Assembly: GCF_000011065.1 (NCBI RefSeq)
Contig: NC_004663.1
Location: forward strand, 2,542,001-2,606,000
DNA from: Bacteroides thetaiotaomicron VPI-5482
Lineage (GTDB): Bacteria; Bacteroidota; Bacteroidia; Bacteroidales; Bacteroidaceae
Direction of reading: 5' to 3'
Length of the DNA stretch: 64,000 nucleotides
Below, in pieces: positions 51,087 to 59,513 of the stretch. The notes beneath the pieces are model-generated. The model saw only the letters and a program-made list of their open reading frames with translations. It was not told the DNA's origin and searched no databases. The position numbers were made by a program, and so were the translations under genes. Position 1 is the stretch's first letter. The number at the start of each line of letters is the position of its first letter.

Positions 51087-52286
51087 TTACTTTTCGATTC
51101 TTTCCACAATTTCGCGTGTGAAAGCGGTGGTAGACAGGGATGTACCTCCCGGCATAAAGCGAGCCAGATCGTGCGTGGCACGGGCATCGAGGAAACTCTG
51201 TTCCAACGCCTTTTCGATAAGCGCGGCCGCTTCTTTCCATCCCAGATATTCAAGCATCATCACCGCCGAAAGAATGATAGAACAAGGATTCACGACATCC
51301 TTTCCGGCAATGTTGGGGGCGGTTCCATGAGTCGCTTCAAAAATGGCGTGCCCCGTCTTGTAGTTAATATTTGCTCCCGGAGCAATGCCGATGCCGCCTA
51401 CCATTGCCGCCAACTGGTCGGAAACGTAGTCTCCGTTCAGGTTCAGCGTGGCAATCACGGAATATTCTTCGGGAATCAGTAATGTATTTTGCAGGAAAGC
51501 ATCGGCGATGCAGTCCTTTATCACCAACCGGCCGTCTGCCAAGGCGTCGCCGAACTCACGTTGCGCCAGCTCATAGCCCCATTTCTTGAAGCCTCCTTCG
51601 GTGAACTTCATAATGTTTCCTTTGTGCACCAGTGTCACGGAAGGCAGATGATGGTCGAGCGCATACTGGCAGGCAGCCCGCACAAGACGTTCCGTGCCCT
51701 CACGGGAAACAGGTTTCACTCCAAAAGAAGAGGTCTCGGGGAAGCGGACTTTCGTCACTCCCATCTCGTTTTTCAGGAATTGATAGAACTTTTCGGCTTC
51801 GGGAGTACCTGCCTCCCACTCGATTCCTGCATATATATCCTCCGTATTTTCACGGAACACGCACATGTTCACTTTTTCCGGTGCTTTCACCGGAGAATGA
51901 ACGCCTTGATACCAACGGACCGGACGCAGACAAACATACAAATCCAGAGTTTGGCGCAAAGCCACGTTCAAAGAACGGATTCCACCGCCGACAGGGGTCG
52001 TCAGCGGCCCCTTGATGCCGATCAGATATTCTTGGAAAGCCTTCATCGTTTCATCCGGCAACCACGAACCTGTCTCGTTGAAAGCGCGTTCGCCCGCCAG
52101 CACTTCTTTCCATTCAATCCGACGTTTGCCGCCGTATGCTTTCTGAACAGCCGCGTTCACAACGGACTGCATCGACGGAGTCACTTCCGCTCCTACTCCG
52201 TCTCCGGTAATATAAGGTACGACAGGCACATCGGGCACCGATAGCGTACCATCTTTTTGCATGGTTATTTTGTTCATTTCTATCAT
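51087..52286 (-). CDS. icd: Isocitrate dehydrogenase (NADP type)
   Basis: 399 residues from the ATG at 52286; the next ATG three codons on is equally plausible. Motifs: VVPYITGDGVGAEVTPSM, GGGIRSLNVALRQTLDLYVCLRPVRW (isocitrate binding, with Ser of SLN), VFRENTEDIYAGIEWEAG, and IGIAPGANINY. It yields 2-oxoglutarate, the precursor of glutamate. It begins 5 bp after the aconitase stop. Confidence 0.94.
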   Translation of the reverse strand: MIEMNKITMQKDGTLSVPDVPVVPYITGDGVGAEVTPSMQSVVNAAVQKAYGGKRRIEWKEVLAGERAFNETGSWLPDETMKAFQEYLIGIKGPLTTPVGGGIRSLNVALRQTLDLYVCLRPVRWYQGVHSPVKAPEKVNMCVFRENTEDIYAGIEWEAGTPEAEKFYQFLKNEMGVTKVRFPETSSFGVKPVSREGTERLVRAACQYALDHHLPSVTLVHKGNIMKFTEGGFKKWGYELAQREFGDALADGRLVIKDCIADAFLQNTLLIPEEYSVIATLNLNGDYVSDQLAAMVGGIGIAPGANINYKTGHAIFEATHGTAPNIAGKDVVNPCSIILSAVMMLEYLGWKEAAALIEKALEQSFLDARATHDLARFMPGGTSLSTTAFTREIVERIEK

Positions 52287-52291
52287 TTTAA

Positions 52292-54535
52292 TTATCTGGC
52301 ATTCAAGGCAGAGCCGGCACGGAACCAGGCAATCTGCTGTTCGTTGTATGTATGTTGCGCTTCAAAACTCTCTTTCGTTCCGTCTTCGTGATGGAGAACG
52401 ACGGTCAGATTCCGTCCCGGAGCAAAGTCCGGCAAGCCGATGACTGAAAGGAGGTCGTGCTCCTGTATCTTGTCATAATCCGCTTTGTCTGCAAAGGTAA
52501 GGGCAAGCATGCCCTGCTTTTTCAGATTCGTTTCGTGGATACGGGCGAAGCTCTTGGCGAGAATCACACGCACATTCAGGAAACGGGGTTCCATTGCCGC
52601 GTGCTCGCGACTGGAGCCTTCTCCATAGTTTTCTTCGGCCACGACAATAGAGGGGATTCCTTCGGATTTATACATTTTGGCTGTGCCCGAAACGGTTCCG
52701 TAGGTGTTTGTCGAACGGTTCCACACGTTGTTCGTTTCGCCATTGAACGCATTCACGGCTCCCATTAGCATATTATCCGAAATATTCTCCAAATGTCCGC
52801 GGAAACGCAGCCACGGTCCCGCCATCGAAATATGGTCGGTAGTACATTTGCCCTGCGCCTTAATCAGCAGGGGCATATTGAGTATATCTTGTCCGTCCCA
52901 AGCGGGGAAAGGAGTCAGCAGTTGCAGGCGTTGAGAAGCCGGGTTGACGTTGATCGCTGTTTTCGTCCCGCCGGGGGTGATATAGCCTTCATTGCCGGAG
53001 GTGAAACCTCTCAAGGGGAGTTCATCTCCTACGGGTTCGGCCAGTTTCACTTTCTCGCCGTCATGGTTCATCAGTCTGTCTTTCAGCGGATTGAAGCAAA
53101 GATCACCGGCAATGGTCAGTGCCATCGTCAGTTCGGGAGAAGCAACAAAGGCGTATGTGTTCGGATTGCCGTCCGCACGTTTGGCAAAGTTACGGTTGAA
53201 GGATGTGACGATCGAGTTCTTCCGTGTCGGGTCGTCCGTATGACGTTTCCACTGACCGATGCAAGGACCGCAGGCATTTGCCATGATCACGGCGCCGATC
53301 TGCATGAAGTCATCCATCATTCCGTCTCTTTCGGCAGTAGCGCGGATTTGCTCGGAACCCGGATTGATAATCAGCGGGGAAGCCACACTCAGATTCTTTT
53401 CCTTCACCTGCCTTGCAAGGGATGCGGCACGGCTGAGATCTTGGTAAGAAGAGTTGGTACACGAACCGATCAGTCCGACTTCCATCTTACGCGGATAGCC
53501 GTTCAGTAATACTTTTTCTGCAAATTCAGAGATAGGGGTAGCGGCATCCGGTGTGAAAGGGCCGTTGATATAAGGTTCGAGCGTGGACAAGTCAATGTCG
53601 ATGACACGGTCGTAGTACTTTTCCGGTTCGTCCGTCACCTGTTGGTCCGCACGGAGCTCACAGTCCACGGCTTCCGCCAGTTCCACGATGCGATCCCTGC
53701 CGGTGGCTCTCAGATAAGTAGCCATGCGCCCGTCGAACGGGAAAAGCGAAGTGGTAGCTCCTACTTCCGCACCCATATTGCAAATGGTCGCTTTGCCGGT
53801 AGCCGACAGGGAAGCTGTTCCCGGTCCGAAATATTCGATGATGGAGTTCGTTCCTCCTTTTACGGTCAGAATCCCAGCAAGTTTCAGGATCACATCTTTC
53901 GGGGAAGTCCAGCCGCTCAGTTTTCCGGTCAGGCGGACACCGATAATCCTTGGCATTTTCAGTTCCCATTCCATACCCGTCATCACGTCTACGGCATCCG
54001 CACCGCCGACGCCGATGGCCACCATGCCCAGTCCTCCGGCATTCGGAGTGTGAGAGTCGGTTCCTACCATCATCCCGCCGGGGAAAGCGTAATTTTCGAG
54101 CACTACCTGGTGAATGATTCCGGCGCCCGGCTTCCAGAAGCCGATGCCGTAACGAGAGGATACATCGCGCAAAAAGTCGTAAACTTCTTCGTTTGTTTTG
54201 GTTGCCGTAGCAATGTCCTCCTTTGCTCCTTTGTACGCTTGTATCAAGTGGTCACAGTGCACGGTGGAGGGAACAGCCACTTTTTCTTTTCCTGCATTCA
54301 TGAATTGAAGCAATGCCATCTGGGCAGTCGCGTCCTGCATAGCGACGCGGTCGGGACGGAAATTTACGTAGTCTTCACCCCGCTTGTAGTTTTTCAGATC
54401 GCCCTCATTGAACAGATGGGCATACAGAATCTTCTCGGCTAACGTCAATGGGCGTTTCAAAACAGCCCGCACGTGTTCCACTTTTCCTTTATAAGCAGAA
54501 TAAAAAGCCTCTAACATAGTCAAATCATACACCAT
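52292..54535 (-). CDS. acnA: Aconitate hydratase
   Basis: 747 residues, the mitochondrial-type length. Iron-sulfur Cys lie in GLIGSCTNSSYQD and NACGPCIGQWKR. The C-terminal swivel contains VVAEENYGEGSSREHAAMEPR and ends HTYNEQQIAWFRAGSALNAR. It interconverts citrate and isocitrate. First gene of the acn-icd-gltA operon, separated from the helicase by a divergent 117-bp region. Confidence 0.96.
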   Translation of the reverse strand: MVYDLTMLEAFYSAYKGKVEHVRAVLKRPLTLAEKILYAHLFNEGDLKNYKRGEDYVNFRPDRVAMQDATAQMALLQFMNAGKEKVAVPSTVHCDHLIQAYKGAKEDIATATKTNEEVYDFLRDVSSRYGIGFWKPGAGIIHQVVLENYAFPGGMMVGTDSHTPNAGGLGMVAIGVGGADAVDVMTGMEWELKMPRIIGVRLTGKLSGWTSPKDVILKLAGILTVKGGTNSIIEYFGPGTASLSATGKATICNMGAEVGATTSLFPFDGRMATYLRATGRDRIVELAEAVDCELRADQQVTDEPEKYYDRVIDIDLSTLEPYINGPFTPDAATPISEFAEKVLLNGYPRKMEVGLIGSCTNSSYQDLSRAASLARQVKEKNLSVASPLIINPGSEQIRATAERDGMMDDFMQIGAVIMANACGPCIGQWKRHTDDPTRKNSIVTSFNRNFAKRADGNPNTYAFVASPELTMALTIAGDLCFNPLKDRLMNHDGEKVKLAEPVGDELPLRGFTSGNEGYITPGGTKTAINVNPASQRLQLLTPFPAWDGQDILNMPLLIKAQGKCTTDHISMAGPWLRFRGHLENISDNMLMGAVNAFNGETNNVWNRSTNTYGTVSGTAKMYKSEGIPSIVVAEENYGEGSSREHAAMEPRFLNVRVILAKSFARIHETNLKKQGMLALTFADKADYDKIQEHDLLSVIGLPDFAPGRNLTVVLHHEDGTKESFEAQHTYNEQQIAWFRAGSALNAR

Positions 54536-54636
54536 ATTGCTTTTATTTTTTTTAGTCTATCTATAAAAATAACGAACGGCGTTCGAGGAATGTTTAACAA
54601 AATGAAATATATTTTCGTCTCAGGAAGAAGATTTAT

Positions 54637-54644
54637 TACCTTTG
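54637..54644 (+). promoter_or_regulatory. -7 box for the helicase gene, close to the start codon
   Basis: TACCTTTG ends 8 bases before the ATG at 54653. Transcription would begin within a few bases of the ATG, a near-leaderless start. The next in-frame Met is 20 codons on. Confidence 0.45.
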
Positions 54645-54652
54645 CGTCTATT

Positions 54653-56548
54653 ATGAATAATCATCCGAAAAGTCCAATCATCGACCTTCAGCAACAGCAA
54701 CTCCTGCTACGCATGGAGTATGAACACGAAAAGGAGGAATTCAAGCGGCAGACTGAAACAATGGGTGTCGCCCGCAAAGTGAAACGTGGTCTGTGCTGGT
54801 ATCCCGCCTCTCCCGGTCGAAGTTACTATAATTCTCTAAATCAACTTGTAATAGATATTACACGCACCGAAAATAAAGAAATCGAGCATTCCTTCGAATT
54901 CGGTCGTCCCGTCTGCTTTTTCCGGCAGTCATTTGACGGAAAAGTGAATTACATGAATTTCATTGCAACGGTGAGTTATGCGGACGACGAACGGATGGTG
55001 GTCGTGCTTCCCAGTGCGGGCGCCTTGCTGGAACTGCAAACGGAAGAGGTGCTGGGTGTACAACTTTATTTCGATGAAACGTCCTATCGTGCCATGTTCG
55101 AAGCGCTGGAAGACACAATCCGCGCTAAGGGCAACCGCCTTGCCGAACTCCGGGACACCTTGCTGGGAACACAAAAGCCGGGATTCCGCGAATTATATCC
55201 CGTCCGTTTCCCGTGGCTGAACAGCACGCAGGAAACAGCCGTAAACAAAGTGTTATGCACACGCGATGTCGCCATCGTTCACGGCCCTCCGGGAACCGGA
55301 AAGACTACCACGCTCGTGGAAGCCATTTACGAAACGCTTCACCGCGAACCGCAGGTGCTGGTCTGCGCCCAAAGTAATACGGCTGTGGACTGGATTTGCG
55401 AGAAACTGGTAGACCGGGGTGTGCCTGTCCTCCGCATTGGTAACCCTACACGTGTTAATGACAAAATGCTTTCTTTCACTTACGAACGCCGCTTTGAGAA
55501 TCATTCGGCCTACCCCGAACTTTGGGGAATCCGAAAATCGATCCGTGAAATGGGCAGCCGGATGCGTCGGGGAAGTTACTCCGAAAGGGAAGGAATGCGC
55601 AGCCGGATGAGCCGCCTCCGCGACCGTGCCACCGAACTGGAAATCCTGATCAACGCCGATCTTTTCGACAGTGCCCGTGTGATTGCTTCCACGCTGGTCA
55701 GCAGCAATCACCGTTTGCTCAACGGACGGCGTTTCCCCACCTTATTTATCGATGAAGCCGCCCAGGCACTCGAAGCCGCCTGTTGGATCGCCATCCGAAA
55801 GGCCGACCGTGTGATTCTTGCCGGCGACCATTGCCAGCTCCCTCCTACAATCAAATGTATCGAAGCCGCCCGTGGCGGACTGGACCACACTCTAATGGAA
55901 AAGGTCGTGCAGCAAAAACCTTCTGCCGTCTCGCTGCTCAAAGTGCAATACCGGATGCACGAAGCAATCATGCGCTTTCCCTCCGAATGGTTCTACAACG
56001 GAGAACTGGAAGCCGCACCGGAAGTGCGCAACCGGGGTATCCTTGACTTCGACACTCCCATGAACTGGATAGATACCTCGGAAATGGACTTCCACGAAGA
56101 GTTTGTAGGCGAGAGCTTCGGGCGCATCAACAAGCAGGAAGCCAACTTGTTACTGCAAGAACTGGAAGCCTATATCAGCCGGATCGGCAAAGCACGCATC
56201 CTGGACGAGAGCATCGACTTTGGTCTGATTTCGCCCTACAAGGCGCAAGTGCAATACCTGAGAAGTAAAATCAGAGGAAGCAGTTTTCTCCGCCCTTTCC
56301 GCAGCCTCATCACGGTCAACACGGTAGACGGCTTTCAGGGACAGGAACGGGATGTCGTCTTTATCAGCCTCGTCCGGGCGAACGAGGACGGACAGATCGG
56401 TTTTCTGAATGATTTAAGACGAATGAACGTAGCCATTACCCGCGCCCGGATGAAACTTGTGATTTTGGGAGATGCAACCACTCTTACCAAGCATGCGTTC
56501 TACCGGAAACTGATACAGTATATCCGGCAGGAAGCGGTATCCTCCTGA
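54653..56548 (+). CDS. SF1 (IGHMBP2/Upf1-like) helicase
   Basis: 631 residues from the ATG at 54653. A start at 54590 would lie upstream of the promoter box. Walker A GPPGTGKTTT (about 210-219), Walker B FIDEAAQALE (about 365-374), QYRMHEAIMRFPS and the last motif TVNTVDGFQGQERDVVF with VAITRARM. This is the IGHMBP2-like group of DNA/RNA helicases common in Bacteroides. Substrate unknown. Monocistronic, divergent from acn. Confidence 0.9.
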   Translation: MNNHPKSPIIDLQQQQLLLRMEYEHEKEEFKRQTETMGVARKVKRGLCWYPASPGRSYYNSLNQLVIDITRTENKEIEHSFEFGRPVCFFRQSFDGKVNYMNFIATVSYADDERMVVVLPSAGALLELQTEEVLGVQLYFDETSYRAMFEALEDTIRAKGNRLAELRDTLLGTQKPGFRELYPVRFPWLNSTQETAVNKVLCTRDVAIVHGPPGTGKTTTLVEAIYETLHREPQVLVCAQSNTAVDWICEKLVDRGVPVLRIGNPTRVNDKMLSFTYERRFENHSAYPELWGIRKSIREMGSRMRRGSYSEREGMRSRMSRLRDRATELEILINADLFDSARVIASTLVSSNHRLLNGRRFPTLFIDEAAQALEAACWIAIRKADRVILAGDHCQLPPTIKCIEAARGGLDHTLMEKVVQQKPSAVSLLKVQYRMHEAIMRFPSEWFYNGELEAAPEVRNRGILDFDTPMNWIDTSEMDFHEEFVGESFGRINKQEANLLLQELEAYISRIGKARILDESIDFGLISPYKAQVQYLRSKIRGSSFLRPFRSLITVNTVDGFQGQERDVVFISLVRANEDGQIGFLNDLRRMNVAITRARMKLVILGDATTLTKHAFYRKLIQYIRQEAVSS

Positions 56549-56558
56549 ATCATCGGGA

Positions 56559-56593
56559 TAAAAAAAGAAGCCCCCTTTCTCACGAAAGAGGAC
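56559..56593 (-). terminator. Leftward intrinsic terminator with no obvious owner
   Basis: On the minus strand GTCCTCTTTC pairs with GAAAGGGGGC around GTGA, followed by TTCTTTTTTT. The tail is T-rich only on the minus strand, so it serves a leftward transcript, yet no minus gene lies between it and the ilv terminator at 57022. Confidence 0.65.
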
Positions 56594-57021
56594 TCCCATT
56601 TACAAACAAAACAAACAATGTTATTTTCCCACTAAATTCTGTTCCAAAAGCTCTGTCTTAAATTCAATTTAACGCATACTTTTTCCTGCTACAGAATAAA
56701 ATTCTGCATCATATCAACGAATCACTAATGGAACACGAAATATAAAAAGGACTTGAAATGGTATTACAGCTACCATTCGGTAGAGAATAACTTAAATATC
56801 TTTTAATGTAACATTCTGATATACTATTTATTAAAGAAGAAATCATCTTCATACGTATCGATCTTCTGTAAGTAAAAAGTTTCTTCATTGCCTATTCTGT
56901 TTTATTTGTTGCCGTAAAGGTAATCATAAATGCTCTTTTTCACCTATATTATCAGTATCTTTTAATCTTTTTTTCTACTTTCATCCTTTTTCTATTACTC
57001 AAAAGACCGGTATCTACATAG
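56594..57021. other. AT-rich gap without a supported gene
   Basis: About 430 bp between helicase and ilv terminators. The minus strand has a 59-codon frame (56709-56888) starting MKKLFTYRRSIRMKM, preceded by TACCTTTA at about 56923, one base off the promoter consensus. With the leftward terminator it might be a short transcript or small gene. Codon use is unremarkable and no family is recognised, so I do not call a gene. Confidence 0.3.
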
Positions 57022-57054
57022 AAAAAGCGGGAAAATACGCTTTTCCCGCCTTTT
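57022..57054 (-). terminator. Terminator of the ilv operon
   Basis: On the minus strand GCGGGAAAA pairs with TTTTCCCGC around a 5-base loop and is followed by TTTTTC, 30 bp after the ilvC stop at 57081. Confidence 0.8.
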
Positions 57055-57080
57055 GAAAAACTTATATAGTATAAGTCTGA

Positions 57081-58124
57081 TTAATTATTTTCCGGACGAA
57101 GTTTACGAACTGTCACGGCAGTCTGCCACATTTCGCTTTCGCGCAATGCTTTCAGTTCTTCTTCCAGTTTCTCACGATAATCCGGTTTGGAGTTAGAGTC
57201 GATTGAAATCTGTGCTTCGTTACCAGTCTTCACACTGTGATACAACTTTTCAACTACCGGTTTGATAGCATCGTGGAAGGGGCCCATCCAGTCGAGAGCA
57301 CCACGTTGAGCTGTAGTAGAGCAGTTAGCATACATCCAGTCCATACCGTTCTTTGCAAACAACGGCATCAATGACTGAGTCAGCTCTTCTACAGTTTCGT
57401 TGAATGCTTCGGAAGGAGTGTGACCGTTTTCACGTAACACTTCGTATTGTGCCAGCAACAGACCCTGGATAGCTCCCATCAATGAACCACGTTCGCCTGT
57501 CAGGTCGGAAGTAGCTTCGCGGATGAAAGTTGTTTCGAACAAATAACCTGAACCGATACCGATACCCAATGCGATTGTTCTGTCCATAGCGTTGCCTGTT
57601 GCATCCTGATAGATAGCGTAAGAAGAGTTCAAGCCGCGACCTTCAAGGAACATAGTACGCAAGGATGTACCCGAACCTTTAGGAGCAACCATGATTACGT
57701 CGATATCTGCAGGAGGAACTACACCTGTGCGATCACTCCATGTAATAGCAAAACCATGAGAGAAATAAAGAGCTTTTCCTGCAGTCAGGTAAGGCTTGAT
57801 AGTAGGCCATACAGACATTACCGCTGCATCAGACAACAGGCACATAATGATCGTACCTTTTTCGCAAGCTTCTTCAATACCGAACAAAGTTTCACCCGGA
57901 ACCCATCCGTCAGCTACCGCTTTGTCATATGTCTTTCCCTGGCGTTGACCAACGATTACATTGAAACCGTTATCACGAAGGTTCAGAGCCTGTCCAGGAC
58001 CTTGTACGCCATAACCGATTACAGCGATTGTTTCATTTTTCAATACTTCACGAGCTTTTTCCAATGGAAATTCATCACGGATAACTACATTTTCTACAGT
58101 TCCGCCAAAATTCAACTGTGCCAT
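57081..58124 (-). CDS. ilvC: Ketol-acid reductoisomerase
   Basis: 347 residues from the ATG at 58124. A further ATG 12 codons upstream (AQVIKTKKQKK) is less likely since MAQLNFGGTVENVVI is the natural start. NADPH loop GYGVQGPGQALNLRDNG; metal-binding Glu/Asp in PKGSGTSLRTMFLEGRG and the helical C-terminal domain with ATSDLTGERGSLMGAIQG. It converts acetolactate to the dihydroxy acid. Last gene of the attenuated operon, ended by the hairpin at 57022. Confidence 0.94.
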   Translation of the reverse strand: MAQLNFGGTVENVVIRDEFPLEKAREVLKNETIAVIGYGVQGPGQALNLRDNGFNVIVGQRQGKTYDKAVADGWVPGETLFGIEEACEKGTIIMCLLSDAAVMSVWPTIKPYLTAGKALYFSHGFAITWSDRTGVVPPADIDVIMVAPKGSGTSLRTMFLEGRGLNSSYAIYQDATGNAMDRTIALGIGIGSGYLFETTFIREATSDLTGERGSLMGAIQGLLLAQYEVLRENGHTPSEAFNETVEELTQSLMPLFAKNGMDWMYANCSTTAQRGALDWMGPFHDAIKPVVEKLYHSVKTGNEAQISIDSNSKPDYREKLEEELKALRESEMWQTAVTVRKLRPENN

Positions 58125-58188
58125 TTTTTTTTGTTTTTTTGTTTTGATGACTTGCGCCATCTGTTATTAATTGATTTTATACTCTATA

Positions 58189-58932
58189 TTATTCAAATAT
58201 CACTTTGGAACGGCATACTACCTCGCTGCCGTTTTTCTTCACCTCTACATGAAACTCGTTTTCACTCACCTCATCACAGAAGAAAGAGAGTTCATCTCCG
58301 AAATAACTTTCAGCCACATACGCCATTTCAAACCGGCGGATACGTTTCGTCTGATACAGTTCTATCGGAAACAAGTCAAGTATGTGCTCGATATAACGAA
58401 TACTGTTTACGTGTCCGTTAATATCGATATCACTGTATTTTGCCGTCAGCGTCGCAACAGGCTGATTGCTTGTCACCTTGATACGCGAAGGCTTTTCTAT
58501 CGGGCAAGGTTCATCGCATATATAATCGACGATGCTTCCTCCATGCAATGCCAACAGATCGGCAGGCTTACGGGTATTCAGATTGATCATCGCCCATACG
58601 GAACGGGCATAGCCGATCTTCTTTCCATCCTTGTCAATGACGGCAAAGTTACGGTCGGTAAAGAGACGATAGACATTCTCCACCCATGTCTGAACCGAGA
58701 ACTTCTCGTACTGGTAAGGCATCTCATCCAGCTCGATAGCCAGGCGGGAAAGCACCCATGTGTAATTGTCCTCGTTCAGCGTAGCAATACCAAATCCACG
58801 GTCGCTGGCATGAAAACCTGCGCAATTCAGCAGATGATTTCCCAGCACGCCCATGGTCAGACGGCCGTTAAAATCTACGTGAAACGGCTCTGCCACAAAC
58901 TGATAAGTCCCTATTTTATTTTCTTCACTCAT
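58189..58932 (-). CDS. Acyl-ACP thioesterase (FatA-like)
   Basis: 247 residues. Double hotdog domains: the first has TYQFVAEPFHVDFNGRLTMGVLGNHLL and the second VATLTAKYSDIDINGHVNSIRYIEHIL, in which the Asn-His pair (NGHVNS) and a later Glu/Gln are catalytic. It releases fatty acids from acyl carrier protein. It lies between ilvN (1 bp overlap) and ilvC, an odd place for a lipid enzyme. It may act on branched-chain acyl-ACPs made from valine, leucine and isoleucine precursors, but the specificity is inferred. Confidence 0.88.
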   Translation of the reverse strand: MSEENKIGTYQFVAEPFHVDFNGRLTMGVLGNHLLNCAGFHASDRGFGIATLNEDNYTWVLSRLAIELDEMPYQYEKFSVQTWVENVYRLFTDRNFAVIDKDGKKIGYARSVWAMINLNTRKPADLLALHGGSIVDYICDEPCPIEKPSRIKVTSNQPVATLTAKYSDIDINGHVNSIRYIEHILDLFPIELYQTKRIRRFEMAYVAESYFGDELSFFCDEVSENEFHVEVKKNGSEVVCRSKVIFE

Positions 58933-59495
58933 TACTCCTGTTCCTTTTTACTTTGCTTATACTTCGCTTCCTGTCCGTCCAGGAACTCATTCACACGTTC
59001 GAAACAGCTGGTAGTAATAGCCACACGGCCCGAACGGACAAACTGCAGCACACATTTCAAAGCCCGAAGTTCTTCGTAAAGGGAAGTAATCTCTTCACTC
59101 ATGCCGTTCTTCTCGACGATAGAGAATACCGGATTCACCTCTACAATGCGGGCATTATATCTGCGGATCACTTTAGATGCTTCCGGAGTCTCCTGAAAAG
59201 CAGGAGTAGATACCTTATATAAGGCTATCTCATGGAAATAAATCTCGTCTTCCGTAAAATAGTGCGCCTGAATCACATCAATCTTCTTTTCGATCTGCTT
59301 CACCACCTTTTCGATAGTGTCCTTATCAGTCCACGCTGTAATCGTATATTTATGTACTCCTTTAATGGAAGAAGCAGAAACGTTCAAACTCTCGATGTTT
59401 ATTTGCCGACGGGTAAATACAGCGGTCACCTGATTCAGCAATCCGGCTATATTTTCAGAATGAACTATAATCGTATATAATGTCTTATCACTCAT
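58932..59495 (-). CDS. ilvN: Acetolactate synthase small subunit
   Basis: 187 residues. The N-terminal ACT domain (TLYTIIVHSENIAGLLNQVTAVF, RQINIESLNV) carries the valine-feedback region. The C-terminal ACT-like part has EVNPVFSIVEKNGMSEEI. It stimulates and feedback-regulates IlvB. The stop overlaps the thioesterase start by 1 bp. It follows ilvB by 18 bp. Confidence 0.94.
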   Translation of the reverse strand: MSDKTLYTIIVHSENIAGLLNQVTAVFTRRQINIESLNVSASSIKGVHKYTITAWTDKDTIEKVVKQIEKKIDVIQAHYFTEDEIYFHEIALYKVSTPAFQETPEASKVIRRYNARIVEVNPVFSIVEKNGMSEEITSLYEELRALKCVLQFVRSGRVAITTSCFERVNEFLDGQEAKYKQSKKEQE

Positions 59496-59513
59496 AACTT
59501 TCTAAATTAAGGA

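Noticed and set aside
56709..56888. 59-codon minus-strand frame in the gap before ilvC
   Set aside because: Only a near-consensus promoter and no recognisable family; kept as a possible transcript only.
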